NCBI GenBank assembly: GCA_030340625.1 | Contig: JAOPHQ010005136.1 | Span: forward strand, 206,501-270,500 | Origin: Merluccius polli | Taxonomy: Eukaryota; Chordata; Actinopteri; Gadiformes; Merlucciidae | DNA length: 64,000 nt | Reading direction: 5' to 3' | Shown here: in pieces, positions 34,401 to 43,442 of the stretch | Position numbering within the stretch: the stretch's first letter is position 1 | How the letters are laid out: every line of letters starts with the position of its first letter | Notes under the pieces: model-generated | Databases searched by the model: none | What the model saw: the letters and a program-made list of their open reading frames with translations, nothing else | What the model was told of the DNA's origin: nothing | Position numbers and translations under genes: made by a program

Positions 34401-34803
34401 GCTGTTAGCTGCTAATAGCCGATAGCACATAGCTGGCATCATGCATGCTTCAAACATCCCTTCAAACTACAGCACATTGCTCTCCTTTCCTCAGAATTAT
34501 CTCCGCGTCGCTCTCCAGGAAGTGGACTCGGGCTGCACAGCCAAAACCCTGCTGATTCAACCCTATTCCACCACAGAAGAGGTCTGCACACTCTGCGCTT
34601 ACAAATTCAGGGTCGCCGACCCCGAAAACTATGCCCTTTTTCTGCTCACCGGGGACACCAGTCAGCAGTTGGCCCCAGACACACATCCCCAGCTAATCAA
34701 AACGGAGATACACAGCCGTCCGCGCGCTCAGGCCTTCCATTTCACATACAGGAGAGTAGTAGCTAACCTTAACCTCCACAATGCAAACTGTCCTTCCGGT
34801 TGA
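16175..34803 (+). CDS. rin2: Ras and Rab interactor 2 (Rab5 guanine nucleotide exchange factor), 12 coding exons
   Basis: Endosomal Rab5 exchange factor of the RIN family that also binds active Ras. Seen: join(16175..16234,20074..20171,20561..20759,21394..21508,22355..22427,23039..23130,26330..27931,30150..30232,32140..32365,33051..33182,33716..33879,34495..34803). All introns are GT-AG with consistent phases; 1050 codons plus TGA. Order: N-terminal FFKLIDAFASEIGELKQEM helix; SH2 about 99-200 (GVFMVRR); Pro-rich region about 213-450 with a seven-residue repeat; acidic run about 597-614; RH domain about 640-790; VPS9 about 790-930 (YGADDFLPMLTYVLAQCD, GYYLTSAYGA); RA about 945-1035. I recall human RIN2 as about 895 residues; the excess lies in the Pro/Glu-rich exon. 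Many blocks match RIN2 better than RIN3. The start is chosen because TGA at 16145-16147 is in frame upstream. Confidence 0.95.
16395..16476 (+). repeat. (TA)n microsatellite
   Basis: About 80 nt of pure TA dinucleotide in the rin2 intron. Confidence 0.97.
17175..17225 (+). CDS. Possible alternative first coding exon of rin2
   Basis: ATG followed by 16 more codons (MDSKTSEILRQQLDWLQ), then cag and a gtactt donor at 17226. It has phase 0, as the regular first exon does, so it would splice in frame to LIDAFASEIGELK at 20074 and lengthen a heptad-like helix. An in-frame TAG precedes it at 17154-17156. I recognise no homolog, and chance could produce a frame this short. Confidence 0.3.
17989..18048 (+). 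repeat. (CA)n microsatellite
   Basis: About 60 nt of CA dinucleotide in the rin2 intron. Confidence 0.95.
20074..20171 (+). CDS. rin2: rin2 coding exon, N-terminal helix
   Basis: 98 nt after ccttctag. Encodes LIDAFASEIGELKQEMVQTP then SAAEDKQPVVFQ. The donor gtgagg leaves two bases that complete Gly with the next exon. Confidence 0.93.
20561..20759 (+). CDS. rin2: rin2 coding exon, start of SH2 domain
   Basis: 199 nt after cctccag. Contains RDSGYDSLGRRMSVLDRLTR then THTVWLLLALGEEEARRVLL. The DSGYDSL and S-LDRL blocks are RIN-family hallmarks. The exon is preceded by a CT-rich microsatellite that doubles as its polypyrimidine tract. Confidence 0.95.
21394..21508 (+). CDS. rin2: rin2 coding exon, SH2 core
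   Basis: 115 nt. Encodes VFMVRRSATLQRKVLSVRLD and ends FPVKESQY with one base over. VFMVRR carries the SH2 FLVR-type arginine. Confidence 0.94.
22180..22320 (+). repeat. SINE-like repeat copy
   Basis: GGGGCAGTATAGTCTGGATA... GTTATCGTTTGTGACTCCCA then GGTGCTTTGGATAAAAACAT, the layout of teleost SINEs with the CTTTGGATAAAA tail. It lies 35 nt upstream of the acceptor at 22354. Confidence 0.5.
22355..22427 (+). CDS. rin2: rin2 coding exon, SH2
   Basis: 73 nt. Encodes (T)FSLEDSWISFADLFRLVA then FYCIS with a split Arg codon, the family's FSLE-ISFADLFRL-AFYCISRD block. Confidence 0.95.
22882..22965 (+). repeat. Interspersed repeat fragment in rin2 intron
   Basis: Contains ATCCAACTTTATTTGTTAAG and GACCAAAGTGCTGTACAGAG, typical of a widespread fish repeat. 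Recognised from memory only. Confidence 0.4.
23039..23130 (+). CDS. rin2: rin2 coding exon, end of SH2
   Basis: 92 nt. Encodes DILPFTLKLPDSIASAKTQK then ELEEVAHLGA, the conserved LPFTLKLP segment that ends the SH2 region. Confidence 0.95.
23131..26329. other. rin2: rin2 intron before the large central exon
   Basis: No coding exon recognised. It has a CpG-containing stretch at 23540-23600 with a YY1-like GCCGCCATGTTG, C-rich tracts near 25120-25195, GT repeats near 25845-25922 and a (TA)n tract at about 26178-26247 that ends about 80 nt before the acceptor. Confidence 0.5.
26330..27931 (+). CDS. rin2: rin2 large central exon (Pro-rich, acidic, start of RH domain)
   Basis: 1602 nt, open throughout, encoding about 534 residues. 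Begins GFWDSALSRQRP. It then has GGALCFVNPLFL, a tandem SPAVPPP repeat, many PxxP sites suited to SH3 binding, FSDMSMSTSSSDSLDYSRSP, a Glu run (27481-27530), SFILPRALKGKFRRMSGVLG and the RH-domain start TPERRAIKKIAELSREKGSY through ELDPPLESLIPEDEI. It is GC-rich. Length differences from mammals sit in the repeats. The open frame runs on past the donor to 28188, but the splice is supported by the next exon. Confidence 0.95.
26829..26960 (+). repeat. 21-bp coding minisatellite in rin2 (SPAVPPP units)
   Basis: Four near-identical 21-bp units read SPAVPPP in frame, followed by diverged copies (SQAAGPP, SPAAPPP, LPAVPP). The unit is seven codons, so gain or loss of copies keeps the frame. Confidence 0.9.
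27932..30149. other. rin2: rin2 intron
   Basis: No coding exon seen. It contains a 15-bp perfect hairpin at 28885-28920, a TGTTATGTTATGTTA run near 28977, and (GT)n near 29095-29118. Confidence 0.5.
30150..30232 (+). CDS. rin2: rin2 coding exon, RH domain
   Basis: 83 nt after cccctacag. Encodes (D)HVLEKAMHKCVLKPLKGVLE then VALHDFQ, the conserved VLEKAMHKC-LKPLK motif. Confidence 0.96.
30610..30617 (+). repeat. Left target-site duplication of hAT-like element
   Basis: GTATATAA, identical to 31518-31525. Confidence 0.9.
30618..31517. mobile_element. Non-autonomous hAT-like DNA transposon with perfect 8-bp target duplication
   Basis: 900 bp bounded by inverted termini TAGTGTTGCACCGATACC and its complement (GGTATCGGTGCAACACTA), flanked by identical 8-bp direct repeats GTATATAA at 30610-30617 and 31518-31525. 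Iterated ATCGGTATCGG motifs line both ends. The interior has a CpG-rich stretch (30840-31190), a C22 run (31215-31236) and (TA)n plus T-run DNA (31367-31420). No transposase frame was found, so it depends on another copy. hAT assignment rests on the 8-bp duplication and the TIR form. Confidence 0.85.
31518..31525 (+). repeat. Right target-site duplication of hAT-like element
   Basis: GTATATAA, identical to 30610-30617. Confidence 0.9.
32140..32365 (+). CDS. rin2: rin2 coding exon, RH to VPS9
   Basis: 226 nt. Encodes VSSGAWRQLKENLALAKAKR through RKMYSPEKKVSLLLRVCKLI and YTIMQDNS. W-QLKENL and MYSPEKKV-LLLRVCKLIY are diagnostic of RIN2. Confidence 0.97.
32366..33715. other. rin2: rin2 introns around the VPS9 exon
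   Basis: Outside the exon at 33051-33182: a SINE-tail-like GGCTTTGGATGAAATC at about 32403, an imperfect inverted repeat with GTACCGCACAATCGC at 32862-32911, a C run near 33664-33682 and CT-rich DNA that acts as the tract before the 33716 acceptor. Confidence 0.45.
33051..33182 (+). CDS. rin2: rin2 coding exon, VPS9 catalytic core
   Basis: 132 nt. Encodes (G)RMYGADDFLPMLTYVLAQ, CDLPQLDAEIQYMMELLDPS and LLHGE. It contains the conserved VPS9 acidic residues of GADDFLP. Confidence 0.98.
33716..33879 (+). CDS. rin2: rin2 coding exon, end of VPS9
   Basis: 164 nt. Encodes (E)GYYLTSAYGAMSLIKNFQ, EEQAARVLSSETRNTLHQWH and RRRTAQRAAPSVDDFQ. The conserved VPS9 tyrosine lies in the LTSAYGA motif. Confidence 0.98.
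34495..34803 (+). CDS. rin2: rin2 last coding exon, RA domain and stop
   Basis: 309 nt including TGA at 34801-34803. Encodes NYLRVALQEVDSGCTAKTLL through TTEEVCTLCAYKFRVADPEN and IHSRPRAQAFHFTYRR, the Ras-association domain, with a short lineage-specific tail ending NANCPSG. Confidence 0.97.
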   Translation, partial: NYLRVALQEVDSGCTAKTLLIQPYSTTEEVCTLCAYKFRVADPENYALFLLTGDTSQQLAPDTHPQLIKTEIHSRPRAQAFHFTYRRVVANLNLHNANCPSG

Positions 34804-36170
34804 AGGAAGAGAACACTATGTCGTATACTTGTTATCTTGGTGCTGACGACGGTTATTTACTGTCATACATTGTTGTTCCATCCGTTTAAACATGTGTGTG
34901 TGTGTGTGTGTGTTTTTGTTGACCTGTTGACAGACACCTTGATGGAAGTGCAAGTAATATATATTTTGAAATGGTTTTTGACACGTCTGGAGCTATACAT
35001 TGGTCTAAAGGGTAGTTTGTTGTCCTTGTATTTCTATGCACAGGAGGTTTGTAAAAAGCGCCAGTATTATTTGTAAAAATGCCTTACAAATGCACATTTC
35101 ATTGAGTTTCTAAGGTTATGCATAATATTGCTATACAAACAAATTGACTAAAGCTAATGAACATAATAATGAAAACATGAAATGGTTTGAGTAGTTTTTA
35201 CACCAGCACTGTGTTGAATACAGGAAGTTATTCTATTAGATTGATTTAGACTTGGCTTACCCGTCTTTACTGTAAAGTATGAAATGTACACCACATGTGT
35301 TGCTAGGTTTATCTTGACAGTCTGACCTTAGATTAGACTGTAGAAATTAGAGCTGCATGCTAGCTGGTCAGGTCAACTCAGTGTGATCGTGTTGTTTGTA
35401 TTGAGGGACAGGAGGGTCTTAGAAAGGAGGATTTTGTCAAGTAGTCATGTGAGGGTTGAGGGGTGATTTTTTTTTTCTGATTTTTTTTTTTACACTGACA
35501 ACGAACTCACAGCGAACATTTTAAAAGAGTCTCTAACTCACGGTTGCCTTACATGTGTTTATCCTGTCATGTGCTGGTAAAGCAACAAAAAAGCGTCTAT
35601 TATGCACTTCTGTACTATCAGAGTTTGCGCTGATATCAGCCTCCTGAATTTTTTAACAACTACTCCTGACATAGGAGACATTAATTTAATATTGAGTAAT
35701 ATAAACCATTGTTATATGTACTGCTTTTTTCTCTACAATTGCTGGTCAATTGTAATTGACTTATTTTAGAGATATTTTTATTGAAATTATTTTAATTGTG
35801 CATTTTTAATCGTTCATGTACAGGTGGTATTTCGGGACACATCATGTCAAATGGCTCAGAATTATTTGTGATAAGATAATAGGAAGCAAAAAATTCACAA
35901 ATATTTGCCCATGTAACAAGGAGCACATTACTTGCAACAAAACACAGGTAATGATGCTTTGTTCTGTAACACAAAGCATCATGGTCGTTTTGGGGCTCAC
36001 AAATCGTTTTTCATTTGTAATGAGACTGATTTAGTTTTCATGTCAAAAACTGCAGTTTTTCTAATGTATTTTTATTTTTTTTATGGAACTAGATTTATCT
36101 CACTAATAAATTCACTATTTACAAATGTATTACACAGCTTGGAAATAAAGGTCAATCTCAAATGTATGTT
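34804..36170 (+). other. rin2: rin2 3' UTR
   Basis: AT-rich sequence, about 1.35 kb, with a short GT repeat at 34892-34914, a T-rich stretch near 35467-35492 and a 12-bp perfect hairpin at 35951-35982. It ends near the AATAAA at 36144-36149. The end is inferred from the signal. Confidence 0.65.
36144..36149 (+). terminator. Polyadenylation signal for rin2
   Basis: AATAAA in ggaaataaagg, 1.34 kb after the stop, with T/G-rich sequence downstream. Confidence 0.55.
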
Positions 36171-36299
36171 CCTATAAACACGTGAACGCATACAAACAAA
36201 TAAAGAAAGTAAGTGTTCGCCTTCACTGTCTTGGAAGACCTATAGATTATTGAGTAATCACTTTATTACACGTATTCATGAGCGTCTGTCGTAATGAGA

Positions 36300-36950
36300 T
36301 ATGCGTTTCCATCCATCTTTTTACTCCAATGTTCAATTTGCGAATAGTAAATTGAACATTAGACAATAGTCTCGAAATTGAACAATAGTCTCGAAATAAC
36401 GATAACAAGTTGTCACGCTTGGGGGAGGTGGACAAGTTGGCGTATCGATAAAAGGTTAATGCGGCGAAGCGCAACGGAAACCGATTCGGCGAACGAATGC
36501 GAATACGTGATGACGTACAGAAACCACGTGACTCACTCCAGCTTCCGCTCCACCGACACCGGAGAGACGAAAAATGGCGGCGGACGAAAATATCCGGTAT
36601 GTGTGAACCGAAGAGGAGACTGCGCCGTTCCTTGAAATAGTACAAGAAACAAAGGTTTTTTTGTAAGTTTTGTTTGTTGTTTGTTTCTTCCGGGTTTTCG
36701 TTTCGTTCATTCTGAGGTTTGATCGGCGCTCTTTTAATTACGTCATCTCGTTGCGCCCTCTTCTTCTGCAGCGGTATAATTGCATCTGACTGGAGAATTG
36801 GCGCCACCTACTGCTTATCTCGATCAAACCGACTCTTAATATTTGAACAGCGGTAGTGGATGGAAAGGCGCATCAATTCACATTTTCTTTTGCCGATTTT
36901 CTGAAAGTGCGATTAAGATTTGCGATACATTTGGATGGAAACTCAGCGTA
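36300..36950. repeat. Possible inverted-repeat element with CpG-rich centre
   Basis: GCGTTTCCATCCA near 36303-36315 faces TGGATGGAAAGGCGCATC near 36857 and TTGGATGGAAACTC near 36932. The centre (36410-36620) is CpG-rich with CACGTGACTC and CTTCCGC motifs. It could be a fish MITE or a promoter caught between repeats. No clear target duplication was found. Confidence 0.4.
36574..36596 (+). CDS. Possible short first coding exon (MAADENI...)
   Basis: Within a CpG-rich block, AAAAATGGCGGCGGACGAAA starts a frame MAADENI plus two bases, followed by a gtatgt donor at 36597. AAATGGCGGC also fits a YY1 site that often overlaps start codons of housekeeping genes. No downstream exon was recognised, and the block lies between inverted repeats, so it may be repeat sequence instead. 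Confidence 0.22.
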
Positions 36951-37261
36951 GTTTGACTGAAACTGTATCTTGTGTACATAGCTCTAACGGTAACCATTGC
37001 GAGACCAAACAACATTACAGTATTATAGTATTGTGCTGAGGGTTTGATTGAATATGGGTCAGCTGAAGAAGAGATGAGTAGAAATCTTTCAGGACTTTAT
37101 TTACAATCGCTGGAGTAGGCTATTTAAAACATTACCCAACCCTCATTGTTTGTTAATAATAATAATAATAATAATAATAATCATCATCATCATCATAATA
37201 ATAATATGGTGGGAATATTCTCATAATAAGAAAAACTTGATTACAAAAAAATCAATGGTCT

Positions 37262-38619
37262 TTAAAGGTACACTGTGTATAATTAAGTGGCATCTAGCGG
37301 TGAGGTTGCGAAATAAAACTGAACCCCCCCCCCCCCCCTCCCTTTCTAACGACGTAGGAGAAGCTACGGTGGCCCGTACTGGTCTGTAAGGTACCAGTAG
37401 GTACTGAAGCTACGGTGGTCTGTAAGGTACCAGTAGGTACTGAAGCTACGGTGGCCTGTAAGGTACCAGTAGGTACTGAAGCTACGGTGGCCTGTAAGGT
37501 ACCAGTAGGTACTGAAGCTACGGTGGCCTGTAAGGTACCAGTAGGTACTGAAGCTACGGTGGCCTGTAAGGTACCAGTAGGTACTGAAGCTACGGTGGCC
37601 TGTAAGGTACCAGTAGGTACTGAAGCTACGGTGGCCTGTAAGGTACCAGTAGGTACTGAAGCTACGGTGGCCTGTAAGGTACCAGTAGGTACTGAAGCTA
37701 CGGTGGCCTGTAAGGTACCAGTAGGTAGGCTACTTAAGCTACGGTGGCCTGTAAGGTACCAGTAGGTATAGGGGTGCAATACATACCGGTAACTGTAATT
37801 TAATACGTATCGGTTTAATGATGTAATCACTCCTAGCTGTGATCTTGTCTTTAGTTCCTGTGTCAGATCACTGTTATTCGGAGCGTGAATCTGTTGAATA
37901 TCCAACATCTTTCTAACTTAAATAAAAACCACTGTCAGACACCATAAACTGCTCTAGAGGTGTGATTATTATAATACACCACCACAGTAGTGCTATGCTG
38001 CTATAAATGTCACATTCAGTTTAGAAGGTGATAGCCTACAATGTACTGTTGTAGAGCTAGCAGGATACACTTATAAACAGACATTTTAATGTTATATCCA
38101 TTCTGAACATTTTGTATATCCTGTTTGCACTTTAGTGAGGCTATTGTTCAGAGCAGGGTCATTTGTCTATTGTGTAGAAATATGGACCAAACGATGGCGC
38201 TATAGAGAGGAGTGCTGCTGGCCGTCTCCTGCAGGTAGACACCGCTAGACACAGTGATCACGTCTTTAGTTCACCATGTCACATCGCTAATTCAGAGCAT
38301 GAATATCTGTTGAATATCCAATATCTTTAACCAATATTAAAAAACAAACACATTCAAACTAGATAATGTCATTTTATTTCACTAGAGCCGTTTGTCCGTT
38401 CTGGGCTACTGTAGAAACATGGCGGTGCAACATGGCGGCCTCCGTGGAAGTGGACCCACTCCCCATGTAGATACAAACGGCTCATTCTAAGCGAATGAAA
38501 ACATGATTATTATTTTCAGGTCATTATACACTAATGAAAACATACTTATCAATATTATATTCAATTTCTGCCAAGTCTGTTCCACTAGATGTCACCAAAT
38601 TCTACAGTGTACCGCTTAA
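37262..38619. mobile_element. TTAA-flanked non-autonomous DNA element containing a minisatellite
   Basis: Left end TTAA then AGGTACACTGT and, further in, GTGGCATCTAGCGGTGAGG. Right end (read inward on the other strand) TTAA then GCGGTACACTGT and GTGACATCTAGTGG. The ends are inverted repeats flanked by TTAA at 37262-37265 and 38616-38619, as for piggyBac-like elements. Inside lie a 36-bp minisatellite (about 37364-37767), an internal direct duplication (about 37842-37912 and 38256-38330) and twice CATGGCGG near 38418-38437. No transposase frame. Confidence 0.65.
37364..37767 (+). repeat. 36-bp minisatellite, about 11 copies
   Basis: The unit contains GGTACCAGTAGGTACTGAAG and CTACGGTGGCCTGTAA. 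GTACCAGTAGGTA recurs at 36-nt spacing about eleven times, the last interval being 42 nt. Because 36 is a multiple of three, long open frames appear on both strands without being evidence of coding. Confidence 0.95.
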
Positions 38620-38686
38620 TGCGTTAGCACCCAACAACTACATTTATACATGTGGTCACAAGATGTCAGTATTACATTACTCTTGG

Positions 38687-38696
38687 TCTCTCTCTC

Positions 38697-38794
<98 letters not shown>

Positions 38795-38810
38795 TCTCTC
38801 TCACACTCAC
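38687..38810 (+). repeat. Long (CT)n microsatellite
   Basis: About 120 nt of CT dinucleotide with few interruptions, followed by CA-rich DNA. Confidence 0.97.
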
Positions 38811-39397
38811 ACACACACACTTTCTCTTTCTCTCTCACGTTTCCTTCTCTTGATCCCACTGCTGGTCAGGCCTCTCTCTTATTACTAATACTATCATAAC
38901 CATCTAGTGAACCTCCAGCCCGTGTCCAAGCCATGTGTGTTTCCATACGAGAACCCCCTAAAAAGCTCCGTGCATGTCTAGTCTAATTTACCAAAGATTA
39001 GGAGAGGAAACCCTTCTGTTCTTCCCCGGCTGCGGTCGATGTGATCTCTCTCTCCCTCCCTGCCCGTCAGCTGGTGGCTAGGACTATTTTAGACCCTTCA
39101 GAGGTTTTTTGTGTGTATGTGTGTGTGTGTGTGTGTGTGTTGATTGTAGTGAGTCATAAGAACTGGCTCTGTGTGTGTCACGGGAAGGGGGGAGCGGGGG
39201 TTATAAAGTTAAAAAGCAGGCCGGCTGATTGTGTAAACAGTGTAGTAACTCTCCATGTCCACTCAGTGCGCCAGTGCGCCGCCATGGTTATGTGCTGGAG
39301 GTCTGGTCGGGTGGGTGAATTCAAACACCACACCAAACAGAGCTATTGGACGACAAAACACATAAGTATACAGGACTGCAATCTTTATAAGCCAAGA

Positions 39398-39438
<41 letters not shown>

Positions 39439-39960
39439 CGTGTGTGTGGAGGGTCCTTGAGGTTAAAGGGGATGTGGCATGTCGCTGTAGACGCGGGGGC
39501 CGATGAGAAGTAAAAGAAAGCAAGGGATGGGGGGGGTGGCGGCGGCGGTGGTGGTGGTAAGTGTGTCATGTCTGAAATAAAAAGCTGCTTGAACACTGCA
39601 TCACCACATGGCCCTGCACTTCTGAACACACACACATGCAAACTCACACACACACAAACTCACACACTCGCACACACATTCGACTTTGAGATATCGTCTT
39701 GACCAAAGCGTTCCCAAAAAGTTCCCAAAGCAAGTCCATCAAACTATTTTTGACTGCGGGGGAGGTGTACACACACACACACACACACTCGCAAACACAC
39801 ACACACACACACACAAACATCCCCATTCTCATCACTTCCTTTCCCCTTGCCCTTTTTTTCCTATGGAGATGAAACAGATCTTTCATCTTGTTTCCTCGTT
39901 GTGCATTATTTATCGGTGTATGCCGCTTTATTAACTGGTTTCATCTCAGATTTTTGCAGG

Positions 39961-40044
39961 CTTTCTTCTTCTTCTTCTTCTTCTTCTTCTTCTTCTTCTT
40001 CTTCTTCTTCTTCTTCTTCTTCTTCTTCTTCTTCTTCTTCTTCT
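39961..40044 (+). repeat. (CTT)n microsatellite
   Basis: About 80 nt of CTT trinucleotide, roughly 27 units. Confidence 0.97.
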
Positions 40045-40519
40045 GCAGGGTGGGTGGTGGTGGTGGTGGGGGCACTTTGAAAAAATGTATCTGACTCAAA
40101 ATCATTTTCCTCTTTGTCTCCACTCGTTCGCGCTCACGCCAATATTCGTCTCTCCAATGATGAAGAAAAAAAAATAAGATGCGAACGGCAACAACATCGA
40201 GAGACTTTCAAAGAGAATCGGACGAGACCCTGAGACAAACAACAGAAAATAAAAGAAATCCTTTCAACCATGTTGTGTGTGTGTGTCCTGCAGAGGAGGA
40301 TGAGGAGGATAAGGAGGGGGGGGGGGGGGGGGGGGGGGGGGGAGTAGTTGCGAGGCTTTGTTATTTGGTGGCTGACATGAAAGAGGCCGAGCAGCATCTC
40401 GTAGCTGGTGATTAGCCTTATTAACATCATTAGTGGCGTACTGACGAGCATGGATGCAGCATCACCTTCATCTTCTGCATGCTGGACTGTTGAGATAATT
40501 CAAGTGTGTTCATTGAACC

Positions 40520-40596
<77 letters not shown>
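40520..40596 (+). repeat. (TA)n microsatellite
   Basis: About 75 nt of TA dinucleotide. Confidence 0.95.
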
Positions 40597-40598
<2 letters not shown>

Positions 40599-41054
40599 AA
40601 ATATCTTCTCTCATATTCTATTCAACTTCACTGAGGGAATAGGTTGATACACTCCTCCTTCCAGCCATGTCAATGTTGAGTGAATGGCAGACGTGCATGT
40701 GGAAATGTACCAGTTGAGCTCAGAGACTCAATGAGGAACAGTGCCCACTGGTGGCTGTGCAGACAACTGCATGTTTTATCAAACAGCCATCTAAATCTCT
40801 CCCAATACCCGTTTAGTTAACGACGTGGGCTTATGTGTGCCGCTTGCAAGTGTGTACTGTCGGGTCAGCATCGGGTTCCTATATTATCAGACGAGTGCAG
40901 GTGTGGAGAAAATGTGGAGGCATAACAAAATACAGCAAACACAGCAAATGTCTCTACTCCCCCCCCCCCCCCCCCCCCCCCCCCCCCACACTCTCACAGC
41001 TTAGCGTAAGCGTACCAGCATGAGGTCTCTACCCATCCCTCTGGGTGAGGCGAG

Positions 41055-41056
<2 letters not shown>

Positions 41057-41103
<47 letters not shown>

Positions 41104-41110
41104 GGGGGGG
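41057..41110 (+). repeat. Compound (GT)n + G-run repeat
   Basis: GT dinucleotides run directly into about 22 G; the same composite as at 15873-15934. Confidence 0.95.
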
Positions 41111-41627
41111 TTGATCTCTGATAACATCGACGCAGTTGGTTTTCAATGAGGGTAAACATGTATGTAAACTTAACAGTTCACCGCTTTGTTTTGACCTTTT
41201 TTCTTCTTTCATTCTTTCCACCCAATAGCGTGGTTACGTGCCGCGGTTATCAGGGAGATCTCAAAGAGATGTTGCTGGTGCCTGGTGGATAAACCCTGGC
41301 AGACCCCGAACCCGGCTCCAGCTCGTCTTTTTATTTATTTATTCCATCTCCTCCGGTACCCACACCTCCACACCATCGTGGCTCCCCCGTTTTTTTTCTT
41401 TCTTCCTCCACCCCCTGGCAGGCTTAATCTCTGCCCTTAATCGGATGCCGACGTGAGGCCTCGCCATGCCCCTGCATCGGCTGCTCTTTCGAGAAACCCA
41501 TGGGAGACCCTTCACGTTCGGAGGGGAAGCGCGTCCCGTACGCATTATGCAGTGGGGGCACCACCTCTCCCAGGGGCCGCTCCCACCCCGATCACCACCC
41601 CCCCCCCCCCCCCACCCCCACCCCCCT

Positions 41628-41672
<45 letters not shown>

Positions 41673-43389
41673 CCCAACCCCCCAAAAAAAAGACAAAAAA
41701 AAAGATGCAAGTTCACTACTATACACACCATTAAACCAATGTATACATCAAATATATTGAATGAAATGAAAGATGTTGCTCTGTTTCCAGGAGGCTGCAT
41801 GGAGGATGCCAGCCAATCGGCTGTCAGCGGTGTAGGAACGAAAACTGCGGGATGACGCCGACGCTTGCAGGTAGTAAGTAAAGAGAGTCCTACGCGCTTT
41901 ATAAACAGTGGGAGATTACACTTGGCAAACATACAGTTAATCACCGGTGACATTCACAAGAAAGCTGCCCGGCAAGCAAACATCATGAGCTAACACACAG
42001 CAGGCTAAAAATATCACGCAGACAGTTAGTGAAAACCAAGCCTAATAATCTCGGATCCAGCAGGCCTGCTAGGTTATTATTGTTATAGGTTATTAATGAA
42101 ATCTGATATGTGAGACTAGTGAAAGACTATTGATTAGTGGGAGATTAGCCTATGATGTTGTTCATGTTCATTTCTTGAGCTATTGTTTTTGCTATCTTAT
42201 ATCGTTATACGATAATTCTTCATAGGCTCATTGATTTATGTATGTATTTAATATCGTGGGCATTTGTTTCCCTCTGTGCTGCGCGCTATTTTCAACTTTG
42301 ACCCATCTGACTTTTCAAAGCGCATCCAATCACATTACAGCATCCTGTGATGTACTAGAGGCAACGGGCGCAAATCCCACTGATGTAAACACGGAGAAGC
42401 AGTCGGCCCAAAAACAGGAACTAACTCATGCATTCAAACTCAGCTGAAAATCAGTGTGCGTTTGGTGGACTTCAAGTAGACCTCTATGAAGCAAACCTTT
42501 TTTTGGCATTTCCTCATGCCCTAATGTCCACCTAAAGTAAAACGGTGCAGCGCGTGGCATAACGCCGTCACCGGACCGCGGCAAAACACACTTTAGCCCA
42601 GCGTGAAAAGCAAACAGCTCCATCACCGACGCTTTGATTCCCCCAAGTCCTTCCTTAAGGGTTTTCTTTGGTCCTATTGGGGAACCTGAGTCACAATAAA
42701 CACAACATAAACAGTCTTTTATGTCCACCTTAAACAGAGTGAATCCACTTCAATAAAAAGTCTTTGTGGGGAGGAGGAAGCAGCTGGAGGTGGCAGTGGA
42801 GCGCGGCATTGTCTGCTAGGAGCACCCAGAGACGGCTCCCAGACAGGCCTGGCTGTCGCCTGGTGGACAGAGGACAAGACCACAACAGTCACATGAAAGA
42901 GGTAGACTGGAGCCACCACCATGCGCCTGTCTCTCTCTCTGTCTCTCTCTCTCTCTCTGTCTCTCTCTTATTCATGTCTTCTTATTGTGTTATCAAAGCA
43001 ACTGGTCTTCTCCTGACATGCCCTACAGTACAGAACATGACCTTTTGACTGTTTTAACAAAGCGCACAAGTAGACGTCTCCAAAGCCTGGTTATCTGTAA
43101 TGGCATTAACTTTAGTCTTTGTTCTTTGTCGTTTGTCGATGGTTGAGTAATTGGTGGTTGAGAGTTTCCCTCTCTGAACTTGAGTTTTAAACAATATGGT
43201 ATTTTGTTCTCCTTTTCTGTGTTGTCTGCTTTTCCCCCCCCTTTATTCCTCTCTGTATCTCCCTCTTTCTCCCTCTGTCTCGCTTAGATGTGGCACAGGG
43301 AATTTACAAATCTAACTTTTGGAATGAGTGTCCAAGTCGCTTTGGTCTGGGATCAGAGGGTTTGTGGGATAGGGGAGGAACGGATCGGA

Positions 43390-43442
<53 letters not shown>

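Noticed and set aside
1971..34803. Identification as slc24a4-rin3
   Set aside because: The C-terminus (PMCSDIH) and many RIN blocks (SSETR-TL-QWH, SPEKKV-LLLRVCKLIYT) fit NCKX3 and RIN2 better, and these two are also neighbours in human.
37364..37767. CRISPR-like array
   Set aside because: Units are contiguous with no unique spacers, and this is eukaryotic DNA; it is a minisatellite.
37294..37908. Long repetitive open frames (12-residue repeats) on both strands of the minisatellite
   Set aside because: The 36-bp unit is a multiple of three, so any stop-free frame stays open; there is no codon bias or homolog.
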